This document shows positions 28,001-37,434 of a DNA stretch of 64,000 nt, piece by piece. The stretch comes from Branchiostoma floridae. Taxonomy: Eukaryota > Chordata > Leptocardii > Amphioxiformes > Branchiostomatidae. The position numbers were made by a program, and so were the translations under genes. Below the pieces are notes generated by a model, which made no database searches, was not told the origin of the DNA, and was given only the letters and a program-made list of their open reading frames with translations. The stretch covers positions 18,756,611-18,820,610 of the forward strand of contig NC_049991.1 in the NCBI RefSeq assembly GCF_000003815.2, read 5' to 3'. Positions within the stretch are counted from its first letter, which is position 1; each line of letters starts with the position of its first letter.

Positions 28001-31000
28001 CATACAAACATTGTGACAACCAGCACCGAAAACAAAGGAACAAAAAGAATCAGAGGAAGCTACGGACGTACCCGTTGAGTGGGTGTGCAACGTTCCAGAA
28101 TCTGTTGACCAGGTCCCGAGCATAGCCTGCCTCCACGTCTGGAAACATCTCCACCTGTACACACATCACAGTGGTTAGGCCACACCAATTTAATTTCTTG
28201 GTTCACGGATTTTTTCATAAAAAATATGGAGCGAGAGGGCGAAATAAAAATAAAAATTGTAAAATGCTTCGGGTAAAGGTAAGGGCTAATCCCAAACATA
28301 AAGAAAAAAAAGTTTTCAGCTTGAAAAAAGTACAAAAACACTATTATTGTACTGTAACAGCACCTCGTTGAAAATTACATAAGTAGTGTCAGTTTTTATG
28401 TTTGCTACACCAGAAAGTTGGTGAATGGTTTCATTAATGGTGAAAATTTGCTGAGTGGTAATTTTCATTTTTTATTTTTTTTTCCAAAAAATAGGAGCGA
28501 GCGAATCCGTGAACCAAGAAATTAAATTGGTGTGGCCTTATGCTGACATCACACAAACTCATCAACAATCTTATGGCCAACATGAAAGACTACATTGATG
28601 TTAAACTTAATTTTGCTTTCCTACCTAGTTTTCCAGGCTCTCAAAATGGCCTTCATTTGCATTTGAAAGAAAAATGTTAGAGCTTCTAAGTTCTAACCTA
28701 GCAGTTGGGCTTTGTCACACTTCCAGACTGTTGAGCTTTGGGTGCTTTTACTCCTTGTACTAGTGTACGACGTACACTGGCATTTTAAAATGCTATCTTC
28801 CTGTACAAACATCACATTGGTATGGGGTTGGACAAGGTCCGATTGTACCCCGCCGGGCAAGTGAAATAGTCCATCGGGCAAGTTTATGTCCTACCCCACT
28901 TCACCAATCGGGCAGGTAAGATTTTCCATTGAGTGAGATTTTGATATGTTTGTTACTTTTCACAGTCATGGCATCAAGCATTGTTCAACACAGAAACAAA
29001 GTGCCAATAGTAAAAGAATTTCATTACTGGAAGTGAAAATACAGAGAAAATTTTTTTCTTTGCAATTTCAGGCAAGCGACATTATTCTTCGGACAAGTAA
29101 ATTTTTTATGTACTTGCCTGATTGGACAAGTGAACTTTAGAAAACTTGTTAAACCCTGGAAGTGAAAATGCGTAGAAAAAAGGCATTCAAATTTTGGGTA
29201 AATTTCTTACCACTTGTGCGACTGTACCAGCTTGTTGCTCCTCCAGTGTGGGAGGCTGCTGTACGACAGGTACTGGGGCTGGGGGCACCACTGGCTCATC
29301 TTCTTCATCTATATCATCTAGATCATCTAGATCATCATATTCGTCGGAGGAGGAGGAACTAGGAAAGAAAGCAAACAAAAATTTTCAAATCCTCTCATTT
29401 TGTCGTGACGAATGCTATCAGGACATTGACTGCAAATCTTCGAAAAATGGTAAATTGATGAAATGGAATGCGGGAAATTTTAAAAGTGGTTTAAGGTAGA
29501 ATGTCATCACAGCATAACCGCACAATTCAAAACCACTGAGAACACTCAATTTTCACCGTTCAAGATATCAAGTTCCTGCATTTACAGTAATACAGGGTAC
29601 TTACCTATTGATCAGAACAGGGGCAGGATGCAACACCTTTTTCTTCCTTGCTCCACCTCGATTAACTAAACAACAAAAATGTCAATCAATCAATCAATTA
29701 AACAATGCAGTCAAATGAGGTACTGAATTGTTATAACTATATATAAGGTCTTTGATTCTGATGATTTTAGATCATCTCCAGTTGCTTGAGGCAACTTAGT
29801 CAGGGTACCATCCGGGTAGTTCACTCTTATGTTCGCTTCTGCTACCCGTCTGGGGAACTGTACATTTAATTCTTTTGGTGGTGACGTCAGTTGATGAGTG
29901 AATCAAGAAATGGGTTTGATGACAACAGGCCCTCCCGCAAGTGGACGGAGGGCGTTTCGGGTGTTGGACAATTTAAAGCAATGCTAGGTTGAAAATTTTC
30001 TTTATTTCTGAAAACTGCCAAAAATCGATGCGTGCACAGATGTCATCCATATAATTTATAAACAAATCAACATGGCTTGATTACACTATACAAGCCTGTA
30101 CCTTGAGCATCTGCATCTATGATGGGGTTTTCCTGGTTCCCCACTTCCACTCCTGGGTTCGTGGTCAGATCAACGATGTCTTCAGCCAGGTCTTCCAAGG
30201 TGGAGTCACCTGTGGGGACGTCTTCATCCTCACCTGGAAAAGGTAAAGGTGAACGCCTGATTTTGAAAAGTAAACACTATTTCTACACCCAAACTACCCC
30301 CAGTTTAAAGGCTCTTGACTTTCTGAAGATGACAAAAAATCAATTATTTTGTGATCCCCAAGGTATGTTTTACCTACAAACCAATTTTATCAAAAAAAAA
30401 TATCTATGTTTGACATTTGGCCTGGTCCTTTGAATGTAGTTCCCAAAAAGTAATATTTATCCTGATGACGTCATTTGGTAACATGACTACACTAATAAAG
30501 CTGCTCATACAAACTTGCTGTCATATATCAAAATAGACTTTGGTTATTGCAGATTCAAAAAATACATGGTAGCACTGGTCCCTTTCGCCAGTTTCGGTGG
30601 TATAAAAAATGGCCCTGGCCCATGGACTTCAACTTTTTGAGAGAATTAAGAGGGTTGTTCTTCGTAGTATCTAGGGCATGTTTTACCCTGTGCAAAATCT
30701 ATAGTCTCCTTTATCTAGCCTTTACTAGCATTTGACTACTCGTGAGAAATTAGCCACAACATCTCAAAAGCCAGACAGACAGTACTAAAAGTTACCGTCA
30801 GAAATGCTGATGGGCGAGCCCTGCTTCTCCAGCAGACTGTCGATGCACCTGTTCAGCAGGATGTGCCTGTAAGATGAGGAAGCAAAACAACGTCAATATC
30901 AGGTCTCTTGATATGATACAATTACGGATAGAAATTAGGAAAAGAAGATTGAGAACAATTTTACAGCATTTTCCTTACTCAGATGCAGGGCTGTCTCCAG

Positions 31001-33286
31001 AACCTGTCCTTCCGCCATAGGACAGAAATTTGGCTTTTGGGGCATCCTTTCCATCCCCAAAATCTGAACTTGATGAAAATGTGTTTTCATATGCTTAAAG
31101 ATTGAGCAACAAAAATGAACATCTTGGGCCAAAAACTGAGTTGGAGGAGGGAAAAATCTAAAGCCAGGGACAGCCCTACTCAAGTCACACCGAAAATTCC
31201 ATGTCCCTTGCCAGTGCTTGACCCAAAAGAGGATAAGGTTGAAGCAAGTTTTCACTAGGGTCATAAGCTGGTTAACCAGAACTGAGAAGTCCTGGAGCAT
31301 TTTTTTCTAGGCCTTACTTGGCTAACAGTTCTGCCTGGTCGTCGGCAGTGACGGCAGCACGTAGAACCCTATGGCTGAGGTGTGGGAAGACTTGGGACAG
31401 CTGCATCACTACCCACTGTTCATCTTCAGTTAGAGATGGTCCAGCTTCACTTAGGGATGGTCCAGCTCTGCATTAAAACAAACATACATACAACATCAAC
31501 TCTGCATCACTACCCACTGTTCATCCTCACTTAGAGATGGTCCAGCTTCACTTACGGATGGTCCAGCTCTGAGAGGAAAGAATATATAGAATATACAGTC
31601 AAACATACATGTTAAAGTGACCACCTCTACATAAAAATCACCTGGCAAATGTGGCCACTTTTTATGGTCCCTTGGATTCGTTGGAATCGGATTGGATAAT
31701 TTTTCCTGTTGACACAAGCATTAACAATTTTGTCTATACCTTACCAGGGTTCTAGCCAGGATTTCAGTTTAGCGTAGTGGGAATGGCATGGTAGCGAAGT
31801 GAATCATCAGGAGATTGGAGTGGAAGGGGGGTCTTGGCCCTTCCACGATGAGATTTAGAAAAATGTTGAGTTAAAAGTTGGCACTCTGTTAACATCACAT
31901 GTAATTTGAAGGATTTTTTGGTCAGTTTTGAGTGGCATATTATCATTTTTCATTGTTCAGACATTGATTAGACATTTTTGAACAACCAAATGATAGCAAA
32001 GCGCCACTACACTAGTTAGAAATTAGCGTAGTGGTCACAAATTGCAGCGTGGTGGCCCACTACTGCTTACCTCATTAAAACCAATTTAGTCTTTATTATT
32101 TACCTGTCCACATAAACCAGTAATCATTGGCCAGGCCGATGTAAGCCCTTTCAGAGAAATTCTAGGTAAATAAAGGTAAATGCCCTGAAAAAGGAAACAA
32201 TCCTTGTCTGAACCATTGTTTTGATTTGCATAACAATTGTCCAGACGGGTTTTGTTTCCTTTTTATGGGGCCTTTACCTTTGACATATTATTACCTAGAA
32301 TCCTGTTGCCACACATGAGTTCTGACATCAGTATTTGCTTTCTTTGTTTAACTACATTTGACTACAATGATTTGAAAAAAAAAACTAGTATCACATGAAC
32401 AGGTGGTAAAGTCATCAATCAAACGGCATGCAACAGTGCCCGGCAGAATTCCAAACAAAAATAATTTTATCATTTGATCTTAATCACAAAATAACTACAG
32501 GCGGCTAAGCAATTTTGTCAAATTATTCTACTATTGGACACAAACTATTTTTTCATTTCCATTTTTCTAAAAAAACAAAAACTGCGCTAGAAGTTTTCAG
32601 TTTCGAACAGGAAGTGATGTAAATCGCATGCGGAAGTCGGGCTACGGTCGGGAAAATATGTGAATAATCAAATATTCGCCATATTTTCGTTGGAAATTTC
32701 TCTCTCGAAATTTGTATGAATCAAATGTACATGTTAGAGAGCCTTTATAAAAGGTAATTCACACCTAAAGAACAAAACAAAAGGCGTGAAACCTTTCCTG
32801 CCGCCGGCCTGGTCTCAGTTGTCAGTCCATAACAAATGACTGATAAGCGCGCACGTATACACATATGCAAATAATTTGCATCGATGTCGGCGAGCGATGG
32901 TACCAACGGAAAGCCCGCCAAAATGAACCGACGCCAGACACACAACCTACGGCCCATAAATAGAGACATAAAACACTTCCATCAGGATATAAAAATCCAA
33001 ACAATGGCGGGCTAAATTCACCACAAATCATTCCGAAACCACAACTGACCCTTGGACATGCGTTCTACCCGAGACTTCCGCCGATGACCAACACAACACT
33101 TTTCCCCGTGGAATTTCGCTAATATCTTGTAAAATCCCTCACACACTCCCACAAATTTCACTCAGAATACGGTTCAAACCCTTACCGAGCTGGTGAACTG
33201 ACACTGGGACCTCTGTTGTCCATGCTGTTGGCGAAATTTGGGCGGCAAACCGACGGCCCAGCGCACGGCCACATCTCCTCCGCCAT
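13341..33286 (-). CDS. RNF216: RNF216 (TRIAD3) RBR E3 ubiquitin ligase, 22 exons
   Basis: RING-between-RING ubiquitin ligase; vertebrate RNF216 ubiquitinates TLRs, RIPK1, TRAF3, Beclin-1 and Arc. Exons, 5' to 3' on the minus strand: 33186-33286, 31318-31467, 30796-30866, 30102-30233, 29605-29665, 29211-29358, 28072-28154, 27414-27507, 26832-26924, 26136-26235, 25529-25630, 24752-24894, 23623-23811, 22515-22563, 21957-22056, 21089-21167, 20457-20554, 20043-20124, 19127-19267, 18323-18386, 14099-14424, 13341-13607. All have GT donors and AG acceptors, every junction keeps frame, and the sum is 2673 nt, giving 890 aa (human about 866-923). Start: the ATG at 33286, giving [10 protein letters not shown]. 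Domains: acidic and Ser-rich N-terminal half, RING1 at about 450-499, IBR at 540-583, RING2 at 610-638 with catalytic Cys623 in HDGCNKMTCRCG, then a charged helix and Pro/His-rich tail. Exon ends are read by eye. Confidence 0.95.
13663..14050. repeat. Interspersed GGGCAAGTGAA repeat, copy 1
   Basis: A ~390-bp element marked by repeated GGGCAAGTGAA / CACTTGTCCAATCGGGCAAG words, ending ACAAGTGAATTTTAGAAAAC. Two more copies lie in other RNF216 introns at 25176-25447 and 28828-29160. The three share the internal words GCATCAAGCATTG and AAAAGAATT. No ORF and no clear terminal repeats were seen; class unknown. Confidence 0.7.
15983..16714 (-). CDS. Possible nested micro-gene encoding a 30-aa peptide
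   Basis: Not recognised. Inside RNF216 intron 20, on the same strand, a GC-rich CpG block (about 16745-16870) precedes an ATG at 16714. Exon 1 (16696-16714) reads MDEEFQ and ends in phase 1 at a GTAAAA donor. An acceptor at CTACTATCAGCCAG opens exon 2 (15983-16056), which joins in frame, reads [15 protein letters not shown] and stops at TGA. The sum is 93 nt. A palindromic CRE-type TGACGTCA lies at 16919-16926. Alternatives: the CpG block is only a promoter or alternative first exon of RNF216, or exon 2 is a chance match. A different, longer frame is also open across the CpG block. Confidence 0.3.
16745..16930 (-). promoter_or_regulatory. Intragenic CpG-rich block with a CRE-type site
   Basis: A sharp island of CpG-rich sequence (GGCGCGTTTGGATCGCGCGG) in otherwise AT-rich intron 20 of RNF216, with TGACGTCA (CREB/ATF consensus) at 16919-16926. 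It looks like an internal promoter reading to lower coordinates. This is inferred from composition and motif only. Confidence 0.4.
17266..17322. repeat. ACCATTGA / ACCATGGA minisatellite
   Basis: Short tandem units of 9-10 bp (GAACCATTGAACCATGG type) repeated about six times in RNF216 intron 20; an AAGGGCCTTTGG duplication lies just before it (17223-17250). Confidence 0.8.
17815..18030 (-). mobile_element. tRNA-derived SINE, minus orientation
   Basis: Read on the minus strand, it carries a consensus B box (GGTTCGAATCC), preceded by GCAGGGCGTTTGGCCCAGAA, and a body with CACCCAGGTGTAAAA-like and CCCTAGACGCAGT words. Related copies: 27585-27832 (minus), 53258-53465 and 58335-58585 (plus), fragments at 33840-33960 and 58095-58175. 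The shared order B box, AAAGGCACTTT, AGGTGTAAAA, ACAGT.GATAACAA identifies one family. Confidence 0.7.
18835..19071. mobile_element. MITE with TACTGTAAATGCA termini
   Basis: Bounded by TACTGTAAATGCA and its exact complement TGCATTTACAGTA, with a partly palindromic interior (GCGGCAGCGGTTTAAA against the CAGCCGCCGC side). Degraded relatives are seen at about 22965-23115 and 29495-29590 (the latter ends CTGCATTTACAGTAA). Lies in RNF216 intron 19. Confidence 0.7.
22565..22870. repeat. Interspersed repeat shared with 59212-59520 (inverted)
   Basis: Contains AGGTCCAGAGGATCAGGTCC and, further on, CCTACAAGGCTAACTGTCTC and GTACGATTGACTGTAAAA. The stretch 59212-59520 has the same blocks in reverse complement (TTTTACAGTCAATCGTAC and CAGTTAGCCTTGTAGG), so the two are inverted copies of one element. 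A short piece with CTGAACCGGA words lies near 19810-19860. Confidence 0.65.
23276..23622 (-). repeat. Tandem copies of the 3' half of the RNF216 RING1 exon
   Basis: The real exon 13 (23623-23811) is followed downstream by three extra copies of its last ~75 bp plus (AAAC)n intronic sequence; copies begin at 23515, 23407 and 23298. The period is 108, 108 and 109 bp. Each copy keeps the codons for [20 protein letters not shown] and the CAG/GTTTGT splice donor. The (AAAC)n parts read CLFV repeats, so the frame stays open across two copies; the third is shifted by one extra base. Confidence 0.9.
24389..24712. repeat. Interspersed TGCAGGTAAAATTT repeat
   Basis: One of at least three copies in RNF216 introns (also 25766-26119, and a partial one at 23149-23270). 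Shared blocks: CCACCTGCATATGCAGGTTA, CTGGTCCATGTACTG, GTGCAGGTAAAATTTGTCTG and GCAGAAAAAAGTA. No ORF seen. Class unknown; its exact ends are unclear. Confidence 0.7.
24973..25024. repeat. (AT)n microsatellite
   Basis: About 26 uninterrupted TA/AT units after a poly-A run, in RNF216 intron 11. Likely length-polymorphic. Confidence 0.95.
25176..25447. repeat. Interspersed GGGCAAGTGAA repeat, copy 2
   Basis: Same family as 13663-14050: CAGGGCAAGTGAAACTG, CGGGCAAGTGAATGTCC, and AGGACAAGTGGATTATAGAA at the right end. Slightly shorter than the other copies. Confidence 0.7.
25766..26119. repeat. Interspersed TGCAGGTAAAATTT repeat, longest copy
   Basis: The most complete copy of the family at 24389-24712, starting with CCACCTGCATATGCAGGTTA and ending at GCAGAAAAAAGTACTTTGAG. 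It lies just upstream of RNF216 exon 10 on the coding strand's downstream side. Confidence 0.7.
27585..27832 (-). mobile_element. tRNA-derived SINE, minus orientation
   Basis: Second copy of the SINE family described at 17815-18030. It has AGGACCTCTGGGTTC and CAACAGCTTGCAGTTATGCC on the plus strand (complement of the tRNA-like head), and TACACCTGGGTATAGT and the TGGGTTGTAATCTACTGTG tail. Confidence 0.7.
28177..28538. mobile_element. MITE with 30+ bp inverted ends
   Basis: Left end AGGCCACACCAATTTAATTT continuing CTTGGTTCACGGATT; right end is its complement AATCCGTGAACCAAG then AAATTAAATTGGTGTGGCCT. Flanked by TTA on both sides (likely target duplication). Interior is AT-rich without ORFs. 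Lies in RNF216 intron 6. Confidence 0.85.
28828..29160. repeat. Interspersed GGGCAAGTGAA repeat, copy 3
   Basis: Same family as 13663-14050 and 25176-25447: CCGGGCAAGTGAAATAG, CCAATCGGGCAGGTAAG, GCATCAAGCATTG and GGACAAGTGAACTTTAGAAA. It ends about 50 bp before the splice donor of RNF216 exon 6. Confidence 0.75.
30984..31178. mobile_element. MITE with AGGGCTGTC inverted ends
   Basis: Left end CAGGGCTGTCTCCAG, right end CCAGGGACAGCCCT. The interior has a hairpin-like TTCCGCC..GGAGGGAAA arrangement. It is next to RNF216 exon 2 and related to 13062-13275. Confidence 0.7.
31495..31570 (-). repeat. Partial duplicate of RNF216 exon 2
   Basis: About 65 bp upstream on the coding strand of exon 2 (31318-31467) there is a second copy of its first ~65 bases with its own CTCTCAG acceptor. 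It encodes the same [20 protein letters not shown] stretch and then runs into a stop, without a usable donor at the matching place. One substitution creates a GTAAGT in its first codons. It is likely a decaying tandem exon duplication. Confidence 0.75.
32160..32301. mobile_element. Palindromic MITE
   Basis: Imperfect inverted ends: TCTAGGTAAATAAAGGTAAA on the left and TTTACCTTTGACATATTATTACCTAGA-type on the right, with AAAAAGGAAACAA facing TTTGTTTCCTTTTT inside. Lies in RNF216 intron 1. Confidence 0.65.
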
Positions 33287-33420
33287 CTTGACTAGAAATG
33301 ACTGTCACTTGATTTGCGCGGGTACACCTTCCCACAATGCACGGCGGTTTAAATCCCAGGAGACTAGCGCGTTTTTTGGCGACGCCCCCGGAACGGAGCG
33401 TAGTGTGCATTCAGGTTATC
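33287..33420 (-). promoter_or_regulatory. RNF216 promoter/leader region
   Basis: Directly upstream of the RNF216 ATG, with moderately CpG-rich sequence (GCGTTTTTTGGCGACGCCCC). CAAGATGG at the start codon (CCATCTTG on the plus strand) is a YY1-type site often seen at TATA-less metazoan starts. No TATA box. Inferred. Confidence 0.4.
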
Positions 33421-34253
33421 GGCATACATATGTTTTTCTAGCCTGATTAAATCTCCATTATAGCAGCCCGCCAAACATTCGCCGGCCCCCTAGATGGGCG
33501 GGGAGGGGCCAGTTACAGCCCTGGACAACGGAGTTTGTGTTACACAGACTAATGTTTTTCCAAGGGGAAAATCTGGTATTCATACGGCCCTGAAAAAATA
33601 CGATTCTATCTTCTTTTTTTTCAATTTTCACCGAAGTGTAGATCGGAACATTTACCAGTAGAATTGGCAACTCTACCAGGTTGCACTGATCTCTACTTTG
33701 ACGTACAGTCAAACCTGTCTATAGCGGACGCTCAAGGGACTGGAGAAATGTGGCCACTATAGACAGATGATTGTAGAGAAAATGCCGATCAATTGACCAC
33801 GCGCAATAAGTTACACGTGATTTCAGTACCCACCAATCTTTCTCACCAAGTAACATTGCACTTTACACGACCTTCCTCACTTCACCCAGGTGTTAAAAAA
33901 ATGGGTACCTGACTTCGGTCGGAGAGGTAAAAGACTACCTTTACCTGTACTGTGTATGTGGCACTTAATATAAGTTACAAAACTTGCGTGCAGTGCCACA
34001 TTGTCCTCGTCTGTCCAAAGGCAAATATTAAAAAAAAAAGAGTAACATTGGTTCCATAATGACCCTGTCGGGAACTCCAAATGTCCTCGCAAACTCCGAT
34101 TTTAAACTCGGTACAGGACCGAGCCAACTCTCCATAGAAAGTATGTTGAAATACACTGGAACAAGCCTTCAGAGAAGTACTAATCCCAATTTCAATCTTA
34201 AAATTTTTCTCCACCAGACAGTCACAAGGGTCATCTTTGTACCCACTAAAAGA

Positions 34254-34470
34254 ACCACTTCCGAGCTAGCAAACCTTGCCACATGGCTACATTCAAATCG
34301 TCTAACACTGAATGTTGCTAAGACTAAGTGGATCCTTTTCGGTACTAGTGGGAAGTTAAGAGCAGTACCTCCACTTAGAATCCAAATTGCTCAGGAAACA
34401 GTTGACCAAGTGTATCAACTCAAATACCTAGGTGTTCTCCTTGATTGCAATATCTCATGGAACACATTGA
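34254..34470 (+). pseudogene. Non-LTR retrotransposon reverse transcriptase fragment
   Basis: An open stretch with the hallmark C-terminal RT/thumb motifs of LINEs: LATWLHSNRLTLNVAKTKW, then ILFG and, after ~30 residues, YQLKYLGVLLDCNISW. About 70 residues remain, with no upstream YxDD region and no 3' tail recognised, so it is a short dead fragment. It lies between the head-to-head RNF216 and fucosyltransferase genes. Confidence 0.8.
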
Positions 34471-34659
34471 CATGGTATGTTCCAAGGTATCTAAGACAAT
34501 AGGCTAAGATCATGTATACAGGTGTATGCATATATGGTTCTACCACTATTATTCGTTCACATAAGAATTGTTGGACATAAAACAAAGTCTCCCAGGATGA
34601 AAACTCACCTTACCGGTTTGTCAATATGCAAATTATTGCGAAACGGGCCTTTTTCCGAC

Positions 34660-34826
34660 ACTAGACAACTGCTCGAGAGAGACGCCTGAGTTCAGTCTCT
34701 TTTCTGCGGAAGCGGCTTTCTAGGATATATAGTTTGGCAGTTCGTTGGCTTTCCCCGTGACGGTCCCAACTCACAACTTAGCAAAAACTGCCGCCCTGGT
34801 CTCGCCTGCAAGCGACTGAAATTATG
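34660..34826 (+). other. Probable 5' leader exon of the fucosyltransferase gene
   Basis: A strong donor (ATG/GTAAGAG) at 34826/34827 and a polypyrimidine-rich acceptor (TGTTTTCTGTTTCAG) ending at 35204 fit a 378-bp 5' UTR intron. The exon's 5' end is not visible; 34660 is a guess based on where the composition becomes GC-richer. Splicing would create a 13-codon upstream frame. Confidence 0.45.
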
Positions 34827-35350
34827 GTAAGAGTTAAGATAATATTCGGGACCTTTTCAGGCAAATTTGTTTGTGGGGGTGTTGAAGATTTTTAATAATA
34901 ATGCATTATAGGGCAAGGACGAGATAATTACATGTAGAAGCCACATCTTTTATCTCTTGTAGGGGGTAGTTATGTTGGAAGCTTCAAGGATTGCATTCTG
35001 TGACTGGCCTCCCTTAACATAGGGAGGGGACTAAGGCTACTTATGTGGTTGGACGAGTTGGACGAGTTGGTGCATTGCTGAGGCTCCAGTGTGAATGTAC
35101 CTCATTTCAAGGAGGTTCTATATTTAACCCCCTTGTTCATTTCAATCCAGATAGACTTCTATATGGCTTGTGTGGTTTGATTCTTGTATTGTTTTCTGTT
35201 TCAGGTGTCGATTCTTCAAAAAAAACCTGCGCATACAAGTTAGTATAGGATGATACACTACCACTAAACAAACCATCAATATAATTGTTACCTTTTACCG
35301 ATCGTGCTTTAACCGATCCGTGTCCCCGGCCGGAAAGACTTCTGACAAAC

Positions 35351-36724
35351 ATGGAGACTGGTGAAAAGGCGGTCAAGACTACCTTTGTACCAAGCACCTT
35401 TCTCAAAAAGACTGGAACAGTAATACTTGCATTACTGATTCTAACTGCGTTTTGTACGTACATAACGTATACTGGATATGCAGAGAAATATTCGGTCTTC
35501 CTAAATGGTCCAGTTGCCCCGGGCCCCCAAAATGAAATAAAAGATCTGCTCCATGGACTGAAGCATGTGTCCAGCATTCAGCGTTCAGCACTCCCCAGGA
35601 GCAGTCACTTTATATCTGACATCTCTGACAACAACCCTTCGTCACGATTCTATTCCGTCTGGAGCGAAGAAACCACACAGATAGCGAGGAAGACAACACA
35701 AGAAGACAGGAAGAAAATTCTTGTCTGGAACCCCTGGCCCACGATATCGATGCTCGGCCGCCGCGCATGTCCATCCATGCCACAGTGTGAATTTACAAAA
35801 GATCGCAGAGAAGTTGCAGATGCGAATGCTGTAATCTTTTGGTTCGCGACAATCCCACACGTCTACAACAGTTCCTGGTTCCCCCAGTCACGGCCTGCTG
35901 ACCAACACTGGATAATGCGTACACCAGACTGTCCTCACTTCACAAGGAACCACGACTGGAAGTCCTACGGAGGTGTCTTCAACCGGACCATGACCTACAG
36001 GAACGATTCAGACATCTACATGCCCTGGGGGCACATCACACAACTTTATGAAGAAATTGCCAGAAAACCAGACACTTTGGGTAGACATTACCCCAAACAG
36101 AAGGATAAGATAGTCATATGGTATGTGAGTAATTGCTACAAACACCTGACTCGGTTTGCCTATGCTAATGAGCTGATGAAGTACATCCAAGTGGACGTGT
36201 TTGGTGGTTGTGGAGCTGACTACTGTGGGCTTGGGCCGGGAGGGAGGGATTGTTTCACAAACCATTTGCGCCAGTACAAGTTCTACTTAGCATTTGAAAA
36301 CTTCAAATGTGTAGAGTATATAACAGAAAAGTTCTGGCTCAATGGCCTGAAACGCGATGCCGTGCCGGTTGTTTTGGGTGCACCTAGGAGGGACTATGAG
36401 AGATTTGCTCCACCCAATTCTTTCATTCACGTAGACGATTTCAAATCCCCTCGAGCGTTGGCAAGCTACTTATTATATCTAAGTAAACATGATGACAAGT
36501 ATATGCAGTATTTTGCTTGGAAAACCAACCCTCCAAAGAACCTCCCACCGTATAAAGGGGCCTGGTGTGAAGTATGTAAGAAGCTTGTACAGGTAAATCC
36601 CAAGGAGAGAAAGGTCTATAATGACATTGACAAGTGGTGGAGGGGGGAAAACTATGAGTTCTGTGAACCCGTGGTCATGTTAGATGGGATACGGCGCAAA
36701 GAGCTTGCAGTGCATTATCCCTGA
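35351..36724 (+). CDS. Alpha-1,3-fucosyltransferase (GT10 family)
   Basis: Golgi type II membrane enzyme transferring fucose from GDP-fucose to GlcNAc in alpha-1,3 (or 1,4) linkage on glycoproteins and glycolipids. The single coding exon gives 458 aa, starting at the ATG at 35351 (AAACATGG context). Seen: short cytoplasmic tail, signal-anchor at about residues 22-41 (VILALLILTAFCTYITY), stem to ~120, then the catalytic domain beginning KKILVWNPWP. The GT10 donor-binding motif is at 315-329 (FENFKCVEYITEKFW), followed by DAVPVVLGAPRRDYE and PPNSFIHVDDF. Candidate N-glycosylation sites are NSS, NRT and NDS. Cysteines in CGADYCG and the C-terminal WCEVCKK are typical disulphide positions. Length and motifs are complete, so it is probably active. 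Lancelet genomes carry many GT10 paralogues, so one-to-one orthology with a vertebrate FUT is not claimed. It is head-to-head with RNF216. Confidence 0.93.
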   Translation: METGEKAVKTTFVPSTFLKKTGTVILALLILTAFCTYITYTGYAEKYSVFLNGPVAPGPQNEIKDLLHGLKHVSSIQRSALPRSSHFISDISDNNPSSRFYSVWSEETTQIARKTTQEDRKKILVWNPWPTISMLGRRACPSMPQCEFTKDRREVADANAVIFWFATIPHVYNSSWFPQSRPADQHWIMRTPDCPHFTRNHDWKSYGGVFNRTMTYRNDSDIYMPWGHITQLYEEIARKPDTLGRHYPKQKDKIVIWYVSNCYKHLTRFAYANELMKYIQVDVFGGCGADYCGLGPGGRDCFTNHLRQYKFYLAFENFKCVEYITEKFWLNGLKRDAVPVVLGAPRRDYERFAPPNSFIHVDDFKSPRALASYLLYLSKHDDKYMQYFAWKTNPPKNLPPYKGAWCEVCKKLVQVNPKERKVYNDIDKWWRGENYEFCEPVVMLDGIRRKELAVHYP

Positions 36725-36731
36725 TTGTAAT

Positions 36732-36945
36732 TAACGCTAGTTCACCTTTATACGCGGGGTAACCTATTTCCGTTGTTTAGACAAAAAACAAGGGCTCAGG
36801 GATATCAAGTCAACGGACGGTGGTTTCAAACAGCAAAACTTTGAAACTATTCCACTTTGAAATCATCGTCCTTCTACCTGATATCGTCATGATTTTAAAA
36901 ACAACGGATATAGGTTACCCAGCGAATAAAGGTCAACTGTCGTTA
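36732..36945. mobile_element. MITE with ACGCTAGTTCACCTTTAT termini, copy 1
   Basis: Left end AACGCTAGTTCACCTTTATA and right end complement (AATAAAGGTCAACTGTCG) enclose a palindrome-like interior with CAGGGATATCAAGTCAACG and ACCTGATATCGTC. The second copy is at 39388-39600. It lies right after the fucosyltransferase stop codon, so it may form part of the 3' UTR. Confidence 0.75.
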
Positions 36946-37434
36946 CTTCCATGCAAAATGGAGGTATAGTTTTTTTTTTTTTTTTACTTTTCATGTGTGT
37001 CTGCGGGGAAAATCTCAAGGATAGATTTTTATGATATTTGGTACGTGGTAAGATGTTGTGAATCTGACGGTGATGACTGATTTTTGGTCTCCTGGTGGTT
37101 AATTTTGGTACCGCAGCATGACTTTCTGGATTTGTACCTTTTTTATTGTAACATATAAGTAAATAACATGATGGCGACACACTCAAGCTCAACACGCTAA
37201 TTTTCGTGTCGTCATCAAAAACAAACTGAAAGTACAAACGAACATCGGAACAATTACAGACAAGAAAAGCATATAACAAAGGTAATGTTGAGTAAAACCA
37301 CATAACGAAATCATAGAATATAAGAAAAATACATTTGTATACAGGTGGATTTTTATATTTCAGCCATACCATAGGTATGGTGAAATATATTGTATTCGTA
37401 ATGTTTCTTTCTTTCTTTCTTCTTTCTCCTGCCA

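Larger units (their letters stand above)
29211..33286 (-). other. RNF216: RNF216 exons 1-6: N-terminal region
   Basis: These six exons encode about residues 1-221. Exon 2 (31318-31467) carries a repeated GPSLSE/GPSLTE motif and then a helical stretch with [12 protein letters not shown], matching the conserved N-terminal region of RNF216 proteins. Exon 3 continues with [14 protein letters not shown]. Exon 6 (29211-29358) encodes an acidic repeat ([20 protein letters not shown]) followed by a Pro/Val-rich linker. The underlying DNA of the acidic run is a short GATCATCTA repeat, so its length may vary between alleles. Confidence 0.9.

Noticed and set aside
34660..35350. Use of a TTG at 35285 as the fucosyltransferase start
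   Set aside because: The ATG at 35351 is in good context and directly precedes a normal type II cytoplasmic tail and signal anchor.
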